From the NCBI RefSeq assembly GCF_009833085.1, contig NZ_QRBZ01000008.1, positions 43,138-107,137 of the forward strand: 64,000 bases of DNA, in the 5' to 3' direction. How positions within the stretch are numbered: position 1 is the stretch's first letter; each line of letters begins with the position of its first letter. Made by a program: the position numbers and the translations under genes. Below are positions 51,940 to 61,597 of the stretch, one piece after another. The stretch is from Nitrosomonas oligotropha (GTDB lineage Bacteria; Pseudomonadota; Gammaproteobacteria; Burkholderiales; Nitrosomonadaceae). The notes below the pieces were generated by a model, which was not told where the DNA came from, did not search any database, and saw nothing but the letters and a program-made list of their open reading frames with translations.

Positions 51940-52379
51940 ATGGCGCTGTTTTTAGAATTGATTGAAAGGGTTCATGAAAATCTTCCCCGCATATCATACC
52001 GATGTGAAATTTCACCATCCTGGCGGCCGGACAGTATACGTGTGATAGATCAATAATTCACCGGCTTTAACGTGATGCCATCAGCGGCGCCTTATGGACG
52101 GGGATAGTTTGTGATTTGTTATATCGTTAATTTTTTATCAAAAAATGCCCTGTTATTGATCGCTTATCAAAGTTAAGCCATTAATTTCATTGCAACTTGG
52201 TTGGTGATATCAATTTGTTGCAATTTTACAACATATTGATTTGATAAAACAAACAAACAAACTGATAATTGCGCAATCAAAAGCATGAAGTAGTAGAATG
52301 CTAGAAAGTTTTCAAGTGCAGAATAGTTTTTTGCATATCAATATTAAAACCCGTAGTTTTCATTAAAAAGGACAACAGC
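51940..52379. other. Promoter region of the OmpA-family gene
   Basis: This 440-bp AT-rich region has no gene. The right part has long T/A tracts and the sequence AAAAAGGACAACAGC immediately before the ATG at 52380, a strong ribosome binding site. Confidence 0.5.
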
Positions 52380-53060
52380 ATGAAGAAAATATCAGCTAAA
52401 AATACTCTCATGGGAATGATTCTTATACCAGTAATGTTTTCTGGTGCTGTTTTGGCACAAGAAACAGTTATTGATAAAGATAAAACTGTAAAAAAACCGG
52501 AAGCTTACGGTGTTGATGATCGTGGTGTAGTGGCAAGAAATACAACCGGTCTGTGCTGGCAAACCGGTTACTGGACACCGGCAATGGCGATTCCAGAATG
52601 TGATCCGGATCTGGCTAAAAAATCCGAAGCTGCTACGCCTGTAGCCGCAGCGCCTGCAGCCGCCGCAGCTGCTAAAACCGCACCGGAAAAAATTACATTC
52701 TCTGCCGATGCATTATTTGATTTTGATAGCGCCAAGCTGAAACCGAACGGTATTCAGTCTTTGAATGAATTTGTGACCGGCATAAAAGGTGTCAAGTACG
52801 ATCTTATTATCGCTGTAGGTTATGCTGACCGCATCGGTTCCGATGAATACAACAAAAACCTGTCGGTACGCCGTGCTGAATCGGTCAAAGCTCATCTGGT
52901 TTCAAGAGGCATTGAACCAAGCCGTGTTTTTGTTGATGGCAAAGGTGAAGCTAATCCTGTGACAGGCAATAGCTGCGTAGGCGACAAAAAAACCAAAGCG
53001 TTGATCGAATGCTTGGCACCTGATCGCCGCGTTGAAATCGAAGTAGCCGGTACCCGATAA
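52380..53060 (+). CDS. OmpA-family outer membrane protein
   Basis: This 226-residue protein has a signal peptide (hydrophobic 10-25, cleavage near VLA-QE). A short spacer with a CWQTGYWTP motif and a Cys near residue 77 follows, then an Ala/Pro linker. The OmpA domain has ITFSADALFDFDSAKLKPNG, IIAVGYADRIGSDEYNKNLS and RVFVDGKGEANPVTG with an inserted CVGDKK...CLAPDRRVEIEV. No beta-barrel is present. It should bind peptidoglycan. The terminator at 53088 follows. Confidence 0.92.
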   Translation: MKKISAKNTLMGMILIPVMFSGAVLAQETVIDKDKTVKKPEAYGVDDRGVVARNTTGLCWQTGYWTPAMAIPECDPDLAKKSEAATPVAAAPAAAAAAKTAPEKITFSADALFDFDSAKLKPNGIQSLNEFVTGIKGVKYDLIIAVGYADRIGSDEYNKNLSVRRAESVKAHLVSRGIEPSRVFVDGKGEANPVTGNSCVGDKKTKALIECLAPDRRVEIEVAGTR

Positions 53061-53087
53061 GCGAAACCGGTTCACTATTTTTATGCA

Positions 53088-53119
53088 TAAAGCCCTGCCC
53101 TTAAGAGCAGGGCTTTTTT
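53088..53119 (+). terminator. Rho-independent terminator after OmpA gene
   Basis: AAAGCCCTGC (53089-53098) pairs with GCAGGGCTTT (53107-53116) around an 8-base loop, followed by T-rich sequence. Confidence 0.92.
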
Positions 53120-53140
53120 CTTTCTACATACTCGAAACGC

Positions 53141-54472
53141 ATGAATGGTTTGCAGCAAATCGATACGCTGATTGAGGCGAAATGGATTATTCCCATTGAG
53201 CCTGCTGAAGTTGTACTGAATCAACATGCCATCGCCATCGATAAAGAAATCATCCGGGATATTCTGCCGGTATCCGAAGCCAATCTGCGTTACCAAGCCA
53301 AACAAACAATCACCCTAAGCAATCATGCGCTGATTCCGGGATTGATCAATCTGCACACCCATGCGGCCATGACACTGATGCGTGGACTTGCGGATGACAT
53401 ACCTTTGATGGCATGGCTCAATCGGCACATTTGGCCGACAGAAAATCAGCACGTTAATGCTCAGTTCGTATTGGATGGCACACAACTCGCGTGCGCCGAG
53501 ATGATCAGGGGCGGTGTTACCTGTTTCAACGACATGTACTTTTTTCCGAAATCCTGCGCGGAAGCCGCTATCGGCTCCGGCATGCGCGCTGCCATCGGCA
53601 TGGTCGTGATCGACTTTCCCACTGCCTACGCCAGCGACGCCGATGATTACTTGGCTAAGGGCCTGGATTTGCGCGACCAATATCAGCATCCGCTGCTGTC
53701 CTTCTGTTTTGCGCCGCACGCTCCTTATACCGTCAGCGACAAAACCTTCCGCAACATTCTGACTTATGCGGAACAGCTCGATACCCCGATACACACGCAT
53801 TTGCACGAAACGCAGGATGAAATCCGCATCAGTATGGAATCCACCGGCATGCGGCCGATTGAACGCTTGCAGCAATTGGGGCTGCTCGGTCCGAATTTAA
53901 TTGCAGTGCACATGACGCATCTGACCGATCATGAAATAAAACTCGTGCATCAATACGGTTGCAGCATCGCACATTGCCCTTCGTCCAACATGAAGCTCGC
54001 CAGCGGACTCGCGCCGATTGCGCCTGTATTGAATCAAGGTATCAATGTCGGTCTCGGCACCGATGGCGCAGCCAGTAATAATCGTCTCGATATGTTCGAG
54101 GAAATGCGCCTGGCAGCGCTGCTGGCAAAAGCGACCAGCGGACGGGCCGATGCCTTGCCCGCGCATCACGCTTTGAAAATGGCGACCTTGAATGGCGCCA
54201 ATGCCTTGGGATTGGGGGAAATAACCGGCTCATTAACCCGTGGAAAAGCGGCTGATATTACCGCGGTCGACTTCTCTGGCCTCAATCTCGCGCCTTGTTA
54301 CGACCCGGCTTCCCATTTAGTCTACACGGCAAGCCGTGAACAAGTGAGTCATGTGTGGGTAAATGGTAGAATGCTGCTCCACGATAAAGAACTGATGACG
54401 CTCAACCCGGTTGAGCTGCAATACCGCACCGCATACTGGCAAGAGCGTATCGCGGCCACATCAAAAAATTAG
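53141..54472 (+). CDS. Amidohydrolase, MtaD-like (methylthioadenosine/SAH deaminase family)
   Basis: This 443-residue protein has the metal-dependent amidohydrolase fold of the TRZ/ATZ group. Metal ligands are [11 protein letters not shown] (His-x-His), HLHETQDE (His), MTHLTDHEI (His) and [13 protein letters not shown] (Asp). Close relatives deaminate S-adenosylhomocysteine or methylthioadenosine; nothing here decides the substrate. In many betaproteobacteria this gene stands just before ubiG, as here (spacing 16 bp), which fits SAH processing next to a SAM-using methyltransferase. Confidence 0.85.
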   Translation: MNGLQQIDTLIEAKWIIPIEPAEVVLNQHAIAIDKEIIRDILPVSEANLRYQAKQTITLSNHALIPGLINLHTHAAMTLMRGLADDIPLMAWLNRHIWPTENQHVNAQFVLDGTQLACAEMIRGGVTCFNDMYFFPKSCAEAAIGSGMRAAIGMVVIDFPTAYASDADDYLAKGLDLRDQYQHPLLSFCFAPHAPYTVSDKTFRNILTYAEQLDTPIHTHLHETQDEIRISMESTGMRPIERLQQLGLLGPNLIAVHMTHLTDHEIKLVHQYGCSIAHCPSSNMKLASGLAPIAPVLNQGINVGLGTDGAASNNRLDMFEEMRLAALLAKATSGRADALPAHHALKMATLNGANALGLGEITGSLTRGKAADITAVDFSGLNLAPCYDPASHLVYTASREQVSHVWVNGRMLLHDKELMTLNPVELQYRTAYWQERIAATSKN

Positions 54473-54488
54473 CTACAAAGGAACGCAT

Positions 54489-55196
54489 ATGGAAAATGAC
54501 GGCATCAATGCTGATCCGCTGGAACTGGAAAAATTCAGCCAACTCGCGCACCGCTGGTGGGATCCCAACAGCGAATTCAAGCCGTTGCATGAAATCAATC
54601 CGCTACGCCTTAACTACATCAATGATCTGGTTGGCGGGTTAACCGGAAAAACCGTGCTGGATGTCGGTTGCGGCGGCGGCATTTTATCGGAAGGCATGGC
54701 ATCGATGGGCGCGCACGTAACCGGCATCGATCTCAGCGACAAAGCGCTCAAAGTCGCCAAACTGCACCTGCTGGAAAGCGGGCATCACGTCGACTACCGC
54801 AAGATCACCGTGGAATCGCTGGCAAAAGAACAACCGCAGCACTTTGACGTGGTGACCTGCATGGAAATGCTCGAACACGTACCCGATCCCATGAGCGTTA
54901 TCCGCTCCTGCACGCAATTAGCCAAACCCGGCGGCTGGGTTTTCTTCTCGACCATCAACCGTAATCCGAAAGCCTATCTGTTCGCCATCATTGGCGCGGA
55001 ATATATCCTGAAGCTATTGCCGCGCGGCACGCACGAATACTCAAAATTCATCAAACCATCCGAACTCGCGCGCATGGCGCGCAACGCCGGTTTGACGGAT
55101 GAGCAGCTGATCGGCATGACATACAACCCGGTCACCAAAGTCTACGCACTGGAAGATGACACCGATGTGAACTACATCATGGCGTATCGCACCTAA
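54489..55196 (+). CDS. ubiG: Ubiquinone O-methyltransferase
   Basis: This 235-residue SAM-dependent methyltransferase has the SAM-binding motif [16 protein letters not shown] and the downstream [13 protein letters not shown]. The N-terminal [19 protein letters not shown] and the later [14 protein letters not shown] are typical of UbiG, which performs both O-methylations in ubiquinone synthesis at the inner membrane. AAAGGAAC precedes ATG 54489 (the frame opens earlier at 54411). Confidence 0.94.
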   Translation: MENDGINADPLELEKFSQLAHRWWDPNSEFKPLHEINPLRLNYINDLVGGLTGKTVLDVGCGGGILSEGMASMGAHVTGIDLSDKALKVAKLHLLESGHHVDYRKITVESLAKEQPQHFDVVTCMEMLEHVPDPMSVIRSCTQLAKPGGWVFFSTINRNPKAYLFAIIGAEYILKLLPRGTHEYSKFIKPSELARMARNAGLTDEQLIGMTYNPVTKVYALEDDTDVNYIMAYRT

Positions 55197-55243
55197 ACAG
55201 ATTGCGTTGTCTCACTATCACCTCCAGCATTTGAACTGAATCT

Positions 55244-55891
55244 ATGATTAAAGCCGTACTCTTCGACTTCGACGGCACCCTGGCCGATACCGCGCCGGAT
55301 CTCGGCCACGCCTTGAACCGGCAACTCACCCTGCGCGGACTGCCCGGGCTGCCCATCGAAAAAATCCGCACGCAGGCCTCCGCCGGTTCGCGCGGGCTGC
55401 TGGGACTCGGCTTCAACATCAAACCGGGCGACGCAGGCTATGAATCGATGCGCGACGAATTTTTGGATTTCTATACACAACGTTTGTGTCACGATACCTG
55501 TCTATTCCCCGGTGTTGATGCGTTGCTCGACCAGCTGGAACAACGCAACTTGCCCTGGGGCATCGTCACCAACAAACCGGCGCGTTTCGCGCATCCGCTG
55601 ATTGAAATGCTGGGTCTGGCGCAACGCGTCGCCTGCGTCGTCTGCGGCGATGAATTGGCGAATACCAAACCACATCCCGAACCGCTCTTGACCGCCAGCA
55701 ATAAAATAAACATTTCTCCCGCGCATTGCATTTATCTCGGAGACGACATCCGCGATGTTCAAGCCAGCCTCGCAGCCGGCATGCAACCCATCGTCGCCCG
55801 CTACGGCTATCTGGGCGACGATCAGCCGCCCGAAACCTGGGGCGCCCGGCACCTGATCGATCACCCCGCCGAGCTGCTGAGCTATCTGTAA
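55244..55891 (+). CDS. gph: Phosphoglycolate phosphatase (HAD family)
   Basis: This 215-residue HAD hydrolase has motif I VLFDFDGTLADTAPDL, motif II in WGIVTNKP, motif III Lys in ANTKPHPEP and motif IV YLGDDIRDVQAS. The cap domain is of the Gph type. It should hydrolyse 2-phosphoglycolate from photorespiration or DNA repair, though related phosphatases exist. It follows ubiG by 47 bp, a common betaproteobacterial order. Confidence 0.87.
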   Translation: MIKAVLFDFDGTLADTAPDLGHALNRQLTLRGLPGLPIEKIRTQASAGSRGLLGLGFNIKPGDAGYESMRDEFLDFYTQRLCHDTCLFPGVDALLDQLEQRNLPWGIVTNKPARFAHPLIEMLGLAQRVACVVCGDELANTKPHPEPLLTASNKINISPAHCIYLGDDIRDVQASLAAGMQPIVARYGYLGDDQPPETWGARHLIDHPAELLSYL

Positions 55892-55984
55892 AGAAACACC
55901 CGCTATTTCTGTTAGAATACCCGGCACATAGGACTTGAACTTTTAGATTTCAGCACCATCCTATGCACTACCAAAACGAATACC

Positions 55985-56344
55985 GGGGACGATCTGGTTT
56001 CGACGTGGGTTGCAAAGCAGCGCAGGGCATACCGAGGATCAGATTACCTCGTAAATCCATCTGAAAACAATAGTCGCAAACGACGAAAACTACGCTTTAG
56101 CCGCTTAATCGGCTAGCCTCTGCACCGGTGGGCCTCAACGCCGGGTCTGGCAACAGACAGCAGAGTCACTAACGAGGATCGCGTTTTATAGGGTCACTTT
56201 ATAAAACGTTAAACGCAAGGTGACTCGTCTGTCATCAGCCTGCCAGTTGGCGGTTGCCAGGCTAAATTAAATAATATGGCTAAGTATGTAGAACTGTCTG
56301 TAGAGGGCTTGCGGACGCGGGTTCGATTCCCGCCGTCTCCACCA
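55985..56344 (+). ncRNA. ssrA: tmRNA
   Basis: The 5' end GGGGACGATCTGGTTTCGAC and the 3' end GCGGGTTCGATTCCCGCCGT, then CTCCACCA, form the tRNA-like domain. Between them an open reading frame at 56076-56108 encodes the tag ANDENYALAA and stops with TAA. tmRNA rescues stalled ribosomes with SmpB. The 3' end is immediately followed by the second integrase-bearing element. Confidence 0.97.
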
Positions 56345-56499
56345 TTTTACCATCCAACAAGATTCAATCGCATCCTAAAAACCCGTGTAATAGCGGGTTT
56401 TTCATTGAATAATTGTCCAAAATAGTCTAACCAAGTGTATTGACATCCAGGGGCAAGTGGGGGCAACATTGGGGATAACTGAGTTGTCTCAATAAGGAG

Positions 56500-57720
56500 T
56501 TGCCCCAGATGCCTCTAACCGATACAGCAATTCGAAATATAAAGCCTGGCGTCAAATCCATAAAGTTATTTGACGAGCGGGGATTATATTTAGAAGTCTC
56601 TCCCAGCGGTGGAAAATGGTGGCGTCTAAAATATCGCTTCGATAATAAGGAAAAAAGAATTTCACTGGGTGTTTATCCAGATATAAGTTTGAAGGATGCT
56701 CGAGATCGTCGAGACGAAGCTCGCAAGCTACTTGCCAATGGTGTTGATCCAAGTGAAAATCGTAAAGCGATAAAATCCACAAGAATGGATCGAGCAGCAA
56801 ATAGCTTTGAAGTAGTAGGACGAGAATGGTTTGCCAAATATTCGCCTACTTGGGCATCAAATCATGGCGATCGGATTATTCGTCGTTTTGAACGAGATAT
56901 TTTTCCCTGGATTGGCGGCAGACCTATTGCAGAAATAACTGCTCCCGAGCTGCTTAGCGTGATTCGTCGCATTGAAAGCCGCGGTGCGCTGGAAACTGCA
57001 CACAGAGCATTGAGTAATTGTGGGCAAGTTTTTCGCTATGCAGTTGCAACTGGACGCGCCGAACGTGATCCCTCTGGAGATCTGCGTGGCGCATTACCGC
57101 CAGTCAAAGGCACACACTTTGCTGCAACCACCGAACCTAAAAGAGTGGCAGAAATTTTGCGTGCGATGGATGGTTATGAAGGCACTCTTACGGTTCGCTG
57201 CGCTTTACGCCTTGCTCCACTGGTTTTCGTCCGACCTGGTGAATTGCGTAATGCTGAGTGGGCTAATATCGATTTTGAAGCCGCAGAATGGCGTTACCTT
57301 GTTACTAAGACCAATACACCTCATATTGTTCCACTTTCGCGTCAAGCTATAGAAATATTACGTGAACTGCAACCACTTACTGGGAGTAATCGCTTTGTTT
57401 TTCCAAGTGCGCGCAGTCATAATCGCCCCATGAGTGATAACGCAATTCTTGCAGCTATGCGTCGCCTTGGTATTGATAAAGAAGAAATGAGTGGGCACGG
57501 CTTTCGAGCAGTTGCACGAACTATTCTTGATGAGGTTTTGGGTGTGCGGCCTGATTTTATTGAACACCAACTAGCTCATGCGGTACGTGACCCTAATGGA
57601 CGCGCTTATAATCGTACAGCTCATTTACCAGAGCGACGAAAAATGATGCAGCAATGGGCAGATTATCTTGACAAGCTAAAAGTTGGAGCAGAAATAATTC
57701 CTATACATAAAAATGCCTAA
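56500..57720 (+). CDS. int: Tyrosine recombinase integrated at ssrA
   Basis: This 406-residue protein has the same domain order as the integrase at 39839: DUF4102-type N-terminus (LTDTAIRNIKPGVKSIKLFD; LEVSPSGGKWWRLKYRF), core domain, and catalytic motifs FVRPGELRNAEWANID, HIVPLS, MSGHGFRAVARTIL and the terminal Tyr region RAYNRTAHLPERR. It starts 156 bp after the tmRNA 3' end and reads away from it. The two integrases are similar but not close copies. Confidence 0.93.
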   Translation: MPQMPLTDTAIRNIKPGVKSIKLFDERGLYLEVSPSGGKWWRLKYRFDNKEKRISLGVYPDISLKDARDRRDEARKLLANGVDPSENRKAIKSTRMDRAANSFEVVGREWFAKYSPTWASNHGDRIIRRFERDIFPWIGGRPIAEITAPELLSVIRRIESRGALETAHRALSNCGQVFRYAVATGRAERDPSGDLRGALPPVKGTHFAATTEPKRVAEILRAMDGYEGTLTVRCALRLAPLVFVRPGELRNAEWANIDFEAAEWRYLVTKTNTPHIVPLSRQAIEILRELQPLTGSNRFVFPSARSHNRPMSDNAILAAMRRLGIDKEEMSGHGFRAVARTILDEVLGVRPDFIEHQLAHAVRDPNGRAYNRTAHLPERRKMMQQWADYLDKLKVGAEIIPIHKNA

Positions 57721-57977
57721 TGCGCTATACAACAGATTATTACAACCAGACCAACCAGAAACCAAACAACAAATATATACCTCCAGTCAAATTAGAATAT
57801 TAGTCTAGCATTGTATCCAGAATTAGTTGATCACCACAAATCGCATTGGTTAAATCTTCGAGAATTCCCCGGCAGAACCGGGGAATTACCTGTCTTAATT
57901 CTTCACTAAGTAATCTTTAGGACTTACATTTAAAGTTACAACAGAAAAAAATCACGATATAAAATCAAATTGAATTA
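57721..57977. other. Intergenic region with a perfect hairpin
   Basis: AATTCCCCGG (57863-57872) and CCGGGGAATT (57878-57887) form a 10-bp stem with a 5-base loop and no T tract. It sits between the convergent integrase and the inovirus-Gp2-like gene. Confidence 0.5.
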
Positions 57978-59153
57978 TTAAATCGTTGCGAAATTGGTAT
58001 TTTGCTCTATATTTCGTGGCCTTCCTCGCTTAGGAGAAGTCAATATGGGCATCTCACCTCTACGAAGCAGCTTTGTTTTCGGATTAGCTGCGGGCTTAAT
58101 GAACTGCTCGACTTTGCACATATAGCTTACAATGTTGTTGCATAAATAATTGATCGCCTCTTCGTCATGCGCGTGTATTTCACCTATTCCTAATATGCCT
58201 TTGTCCTCATATTGTTTTTTATAGGCGTTAACGTTCCAATAGTGACCCTTTCCATCTGTAATCTTATCAACCCAATATCGACCGATCTGTTCCGCCAAAT
58301 AAACATCGGCATTGGCTCTGCGCTCGGATGAGAAGAAAAATAATACATGGACGTGAAGACCTTTGCTCAATCCATTTTCAATTTTCTCCACATGGCCAAG
58401 TAGACCTTTGAACAGCTTTGGCTTATGGCGCATATTCGTATGAAGATGTTTAATATCTCTAATTAGATTTTTAATGCCAATCTGAGTGTCTTTTTTATAA
58501 GATAAATCAATTCTTATTACATTTATTGGAGTTCTTGCAGCAAAAAGATTTCTGACATACTTGCAGTACTCTTTTTTATTATTTTCCCCTGCTTTCCTTG
58601 CATCAAGAACTTTCTTTCTGGTTTTGGGTTCCCGCAGCCGCAACCATAAATCTTTAAAAAAATCATTTATGAAAACTCGAGCTTGCTCACCGTTTTCTTC
58701 ACCATATATCGAATAATAAAATTTAGGGTTCTGGCAGAAGTCTCTTAAAAAAGAATCACCAAGGCTAAAATTACGATCCCGACAAAGCGCTCTAAAAGTT
58801 TCGATGTGTATACTGAATACATACTCACTCGAAAGTCTGCTGACGAGATAAGCAAAACTTGGCAGAATTTTTACAAAGCCTCCCTGCCAAGAGTTTACAT
58901 ACTTCTGATATTCAGTATATGTTTTTCTATTTATTATCTTATCATTGCATTTTGCTACAATGGATTTTTTTATAAATTCCTGACCATTCCCTTTGGTGGC
59001 CAATGTATCCAATAAACCTTCCAATAAATAAAATAGATTAACATCCTCTCCAGTAAAATCGGATGTCCATGTGCCTGTCTCTTCATCTGGAGCTGTAAAT
59101 TTCAAGAGCCCTTTAAACAGTATTGCTTTATCTTCATTACTTAGTTTTTTCAT
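57978..59153 (-). CDS. Inovirus Gp2 / YagK-YfjJ-like protein
   Basis: This 391-residue protein has a C-terminal half carrying INVIRIDLSYKKDTQ, FKGLLGHVEKIENG, then GLHVHVLFFFSSE (a His-hydrophobic-His pattern like HUH replication proteins) and a region GKGHYWNVNAYKKQYEDKGI. This matches the YagK/YfjJ C-terminal family of inovirus Gp2-like proteins. Its role may be replication initiation of an excised circle, which is inference. It is AT-rich compared with the core genes and is not closely coupled to a neighbour. Confidence 0.78.
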   Translation of the reverse strand: MKKLSNEDKAILFKGLLKFTAPDEETGTWTSDFTGEDVNLFYLLEGLLDTLATKGNGQEFIKKSIVAKCNDKIINRKTYTEYQKYVNSWQGGFVKILPSFAYLVSRLSSEYVFSIHIETFRALCRDRNFSLGDSFLRDFCQNPKFYYSIYGEENGEQARVFINDFFKDLWLRLREPKTRKKVLDARKAGENNKKEYCKYVRNLFAARTPINVIRIDLSYKKDTQIGIKNLIRDIKHLHTNMRHKPKLFKGLLGHVEKIENGLSKGLHVHVLFFFSSERRANADVYLAEQIGRYWVDKITDGKGHYWNVNAYKKQYEDKGILGIGEIHAHDEEAINYLCNNIVSYMCKVEQFIKPAANPKTKLLRRGEMPILTSPKRGRPRNIEQNTNFATI

Positions 59154-59547
59154 ACAAACCTCTATAAGATTTAAACTTTAATAGGGCTTGGAGATTTCAA
59201 TGATATTCACAATAAGAATCAATAGAAAGTATTCGTAGATTTTCTATTCTATTCTCATAATTTGATGAATAATTCATTGGATTTTCATTAAGTTTTGTCA
59301 TTAAGTATGAGCTTAACAACCTGTAACCAATCGATTGGTAGTTCTTGTTCCAATAGTATGGAGCAGTAGCTTATCTTAAGTTATAACACTCTAATTAATA
59401 ACATATAATGCATAATCCTCAGTTTAAGAAATCCCCAAGCGTTCCTGTGTTTCGTGTAATCAATCTCCCTTAAGATCATGATCAAAAAAATTGATGCAAC
59501 GTACAGAGTTATCCACCAGCTCGATAAAGCTGGTGGAATTTTCAGCT
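59154..59547. other. AT-rich intergenic region with hairpin
   Basis: CCACCAGCT (59513-59521) and AGCTGGTGG (59528-59536) form a perfect 9-bp stem near the alpA end. The plus-strand frame at 59478-59732 reads through the hairpin and the alpA gene and is not credible. Confidence 0.4.
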
Positions 59548-59787
59548 CTAGTTTTGTCTATTTTCGCGTGCGTTTATGCGCGATGATATCCACTGCTCAA
59601 TTTCAAGGAGCGGCCACGCCACTCCACCGCGAATTCCTGAAGAAAGAGGAACAGGCTTTGGAAAAGACGCATCAAAATATTTTGATTTGCTATTTATTTT
59701 TGAATAAATGCTGCTTCTGCGTAATCCCGTGATACGGACGACTTCAGGCAGTCGAATAAGAATATTATTTGTATTTTTTTCAAGCAT
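59548..59787 (-). CDS. AlpA family regulator
   Basis: Protein of about 79 residues. The helix-turn-helix core reads LIRLPEVVRITGLRRSSIYS, followed by the typical AlpA wing FPKPVPLSSGIRGGVAWPL and a helix EIEQWISSRI. It probably regulates excision or other genes of this element. The frame opens at a GTG (59841), but AAGGAAAAAAG before ATG 59787 makes that start at least as likely. Confidence 0.8.
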   Translation of the reverse strand: MLEKNTNNILIRLPEVVRITGLRRSSIYSKINSKSKYFDASFPKPVPLSSGIRGGVAWPLLEIEQWISSRINARENRQN

Positions 59788-60651
59788 TAGAACTTTTTTC
59801 CTTTCAGAGAAGGCCAAGAGCTTAATGGATGTACTAGACACGACAGCTCAAGAGCCAAATTATTAAATAAATTTGTTTTGAAACTACGGTATAGGGTAGT
59901 GAGATGAGAAATTTGCTAAATACAGACGCAAATTAACTACCAATTATGATTGCGCAGCTAATAGAAGCTTAATATTGCTAGTTCTTTATTAGATGGCACT
60001 TTATATGAAATCGCTAGTGATTTTTATTATCACATCGCATTTCTGTTATGAAACGTTCTTTTTGAATAATGAACGTTAAGAGAATTATTGGGGTGAGGTA
60101 AAACGTATTTTGTATTAGCGATATAAAAACCTATACGAATTATTTGAACACATTTTATTAAAGAAAAAATTTTCTGTCAATAATAATGAGGCCATTGGCA
60201 TGATCAATCTGCAATCTGCTATTACTACTAAATTTAAGCCTGATTTTTAAGTCAATGCAAATCGTAGAAAACGGATTTTATTGTTTGGTTTTGAGCTGAA
60301 AATAAGAAAATTCTTTGAAAAATAAAATTTATTTTAATCAATAGATAACATTCAATTCTGTACATCAATAATACCTTAATAACACTTAACTCTGTACATC
60401 CTATTTTTTACAACATCAGATTAAATCAGCATGATTTTTCTTTTAACTGATAACAAAAATGAGATATCAATTAAATTGGATTCCAAGCAAATCACTGATA
60501 GAAAATCAGTCACATTTTTTTAAATATTTTGGGAGATCAGAGTGGAGAATTTATACAAGTCAGGAGTTATATATAAATTACTTTTTACACTATTCCAACA
60601 TCGGATTTTGTAATCCGATGTTGTTTTAAAACATCGCGCCGCTCTATTGCT
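59788..60651. other. Long AT-rich non-coding region of the element
   Basis: About 860 bp with no supported gene on either strand. It contains two copies of TCTGTACATC 36 bp apart (60356 and 60392) and a perfect 12-bp hairpin at 60596-60623. It could hold a replication origin or a non-coding RNA, but nothing in the sequence proves either. Confidence 0.45.
60596..60627 (+). terminator. Terminator-like hairpin
   Basis: CAACATCGGATT (60596-60607) and AATCCGATGTTG (60612-60623) form a perfect 12-bp stem with a TTGT loop, followed by TTTTAAAA. It lies just beyond the leftward gene ending at 60652, and the T tract favours rightward termination, though no rightward gene is known here. Confidence 0.6.
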
Positions 60652-61560
60652 TTACCCTTGTATAGACACCTCAGCTAAATTAAGCTGTTCCACTTTTTTG
60701 CCTAATTTGGTTGCCAAATTGCTCTTGTTCTCCGATTTATCCCGATTATCGGTGGGAATTTCATCAGAATAAAATTCCTCAACCACGGCAACGCCTTCTT
60801 CCTCGGAATCCTCGAACGCTCCATTCTCAAAACCCAATTTAGCCGCTTCATCCAAAGCAACTTGATCGAAACCTGATGCTTTTCGTTCATCGGCAAGTGT
60901 TTTGGCTTTTGCGATGGATTCAGCCATCCTCATTCCTGTCCTGATCGTTAAATCAACGTAATAAATCGGTGCGCGATGCGATCGAGTAGTCGATTTGCCG
61001 CGCAAGCGAAGCTCCAGTGGCAATGTCGACAGTAATTCTCCCGATACCGCCGCAAAGTACCGTAATCTAGTCGATAGCGTGCGGATACTGTTAAATCCAG
61101 TGGTGCGAAATACAAAACTGCCCAATTCATCCTCATCGTCGATACGAACATTCAACCGGCCATAAGGCTTGCAGTTGCCGCCCTTAGCCAGCTCGCACGA
61201 TTCCGGCGCTGGACAAGGAAATGATTGGATACCGGTTTTAGTTGCCCGTCGGCATGTTTCACCATTACCAACACACACTGGTCTGCCAGTTTGCCGGTCG
61301 AACAGCGTGTAATTGGCGCGTAAGTTGAGATCAGGATCGTTAAACAGCAGTCTTACTGGAATATTGCGCAATTTGTTACCGTGTTCTTTATGCAAGGTTT
61401 CGTTCAGCGGATGATTGATCCAGCCGTCCTTGTTTTGTATCTGACTGGTAATCGTGAATTCGTCGTCTTTCTCAGGCAATCGTTTACCGTTTTTCTCCAC
61501 GACTTTACCGATGGTTATCCGGCCAATCACCGGCGGTGTTAATGCAAGTCCTTTGAGCAT
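60652..61560 (-). CDS. Recombination directionality factor-like protein
   Basis: This 302-residue protein has the conserved block IGRITIGKVVEKNGKRLPEK, a cysteine cluster CVGNGETCRRA...FPCPAPESCELA...NCKPYGRL (possible metal site) and RTTGFNSIRTLSTRLRYFAA. This combination fits a family found in integrative elements and plasmids and often labelled recombination directionality factor-like or hydrolase/metal-binding. AAGGA precedes ATG 61560 (the frame opens at 61581). The exact role is uncertain. It lies 37 bp downstream of the YqaJ gene. Confidence 0.72.
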   Translation of the reverse strand: MLKGLALTPPVIGRITIGKVVEKNGKRLPEKDDEFTITSQIQNKDGWINHPLNETLHKEHGNKLRNIPVRLLFNDPDLNLRANYTLFDRQTGRPVCVGNGETCRRATKTGIQSFPCPAPESCELAKGGNCKPYGRLNVRIDDEDELGSFVFRTTGFNSIRTLSTRLRYFAAVSGELLSTLPLELRLRGKSTTRSHRAPIYYVDLTIRTGMRMAESIAKAKTLADERKASGFDQVALDEAAKLGFENGAFEDSEEEGVAVVEEFYSDEIPTDNRDKSENKSNLATKLGKKVEQLNLAEVSIQG

Positions 61561-61597
61561 GATGGTTCCTTTAGATAGCAATTAGGTTGAGGGGAAT

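Noticed and set aside
59478..59732. Plus-strand 84-codon frame
   Set aside because: It crosses a hairpin and lies opposite the AlpA gene; no family and no ribosome binding site.
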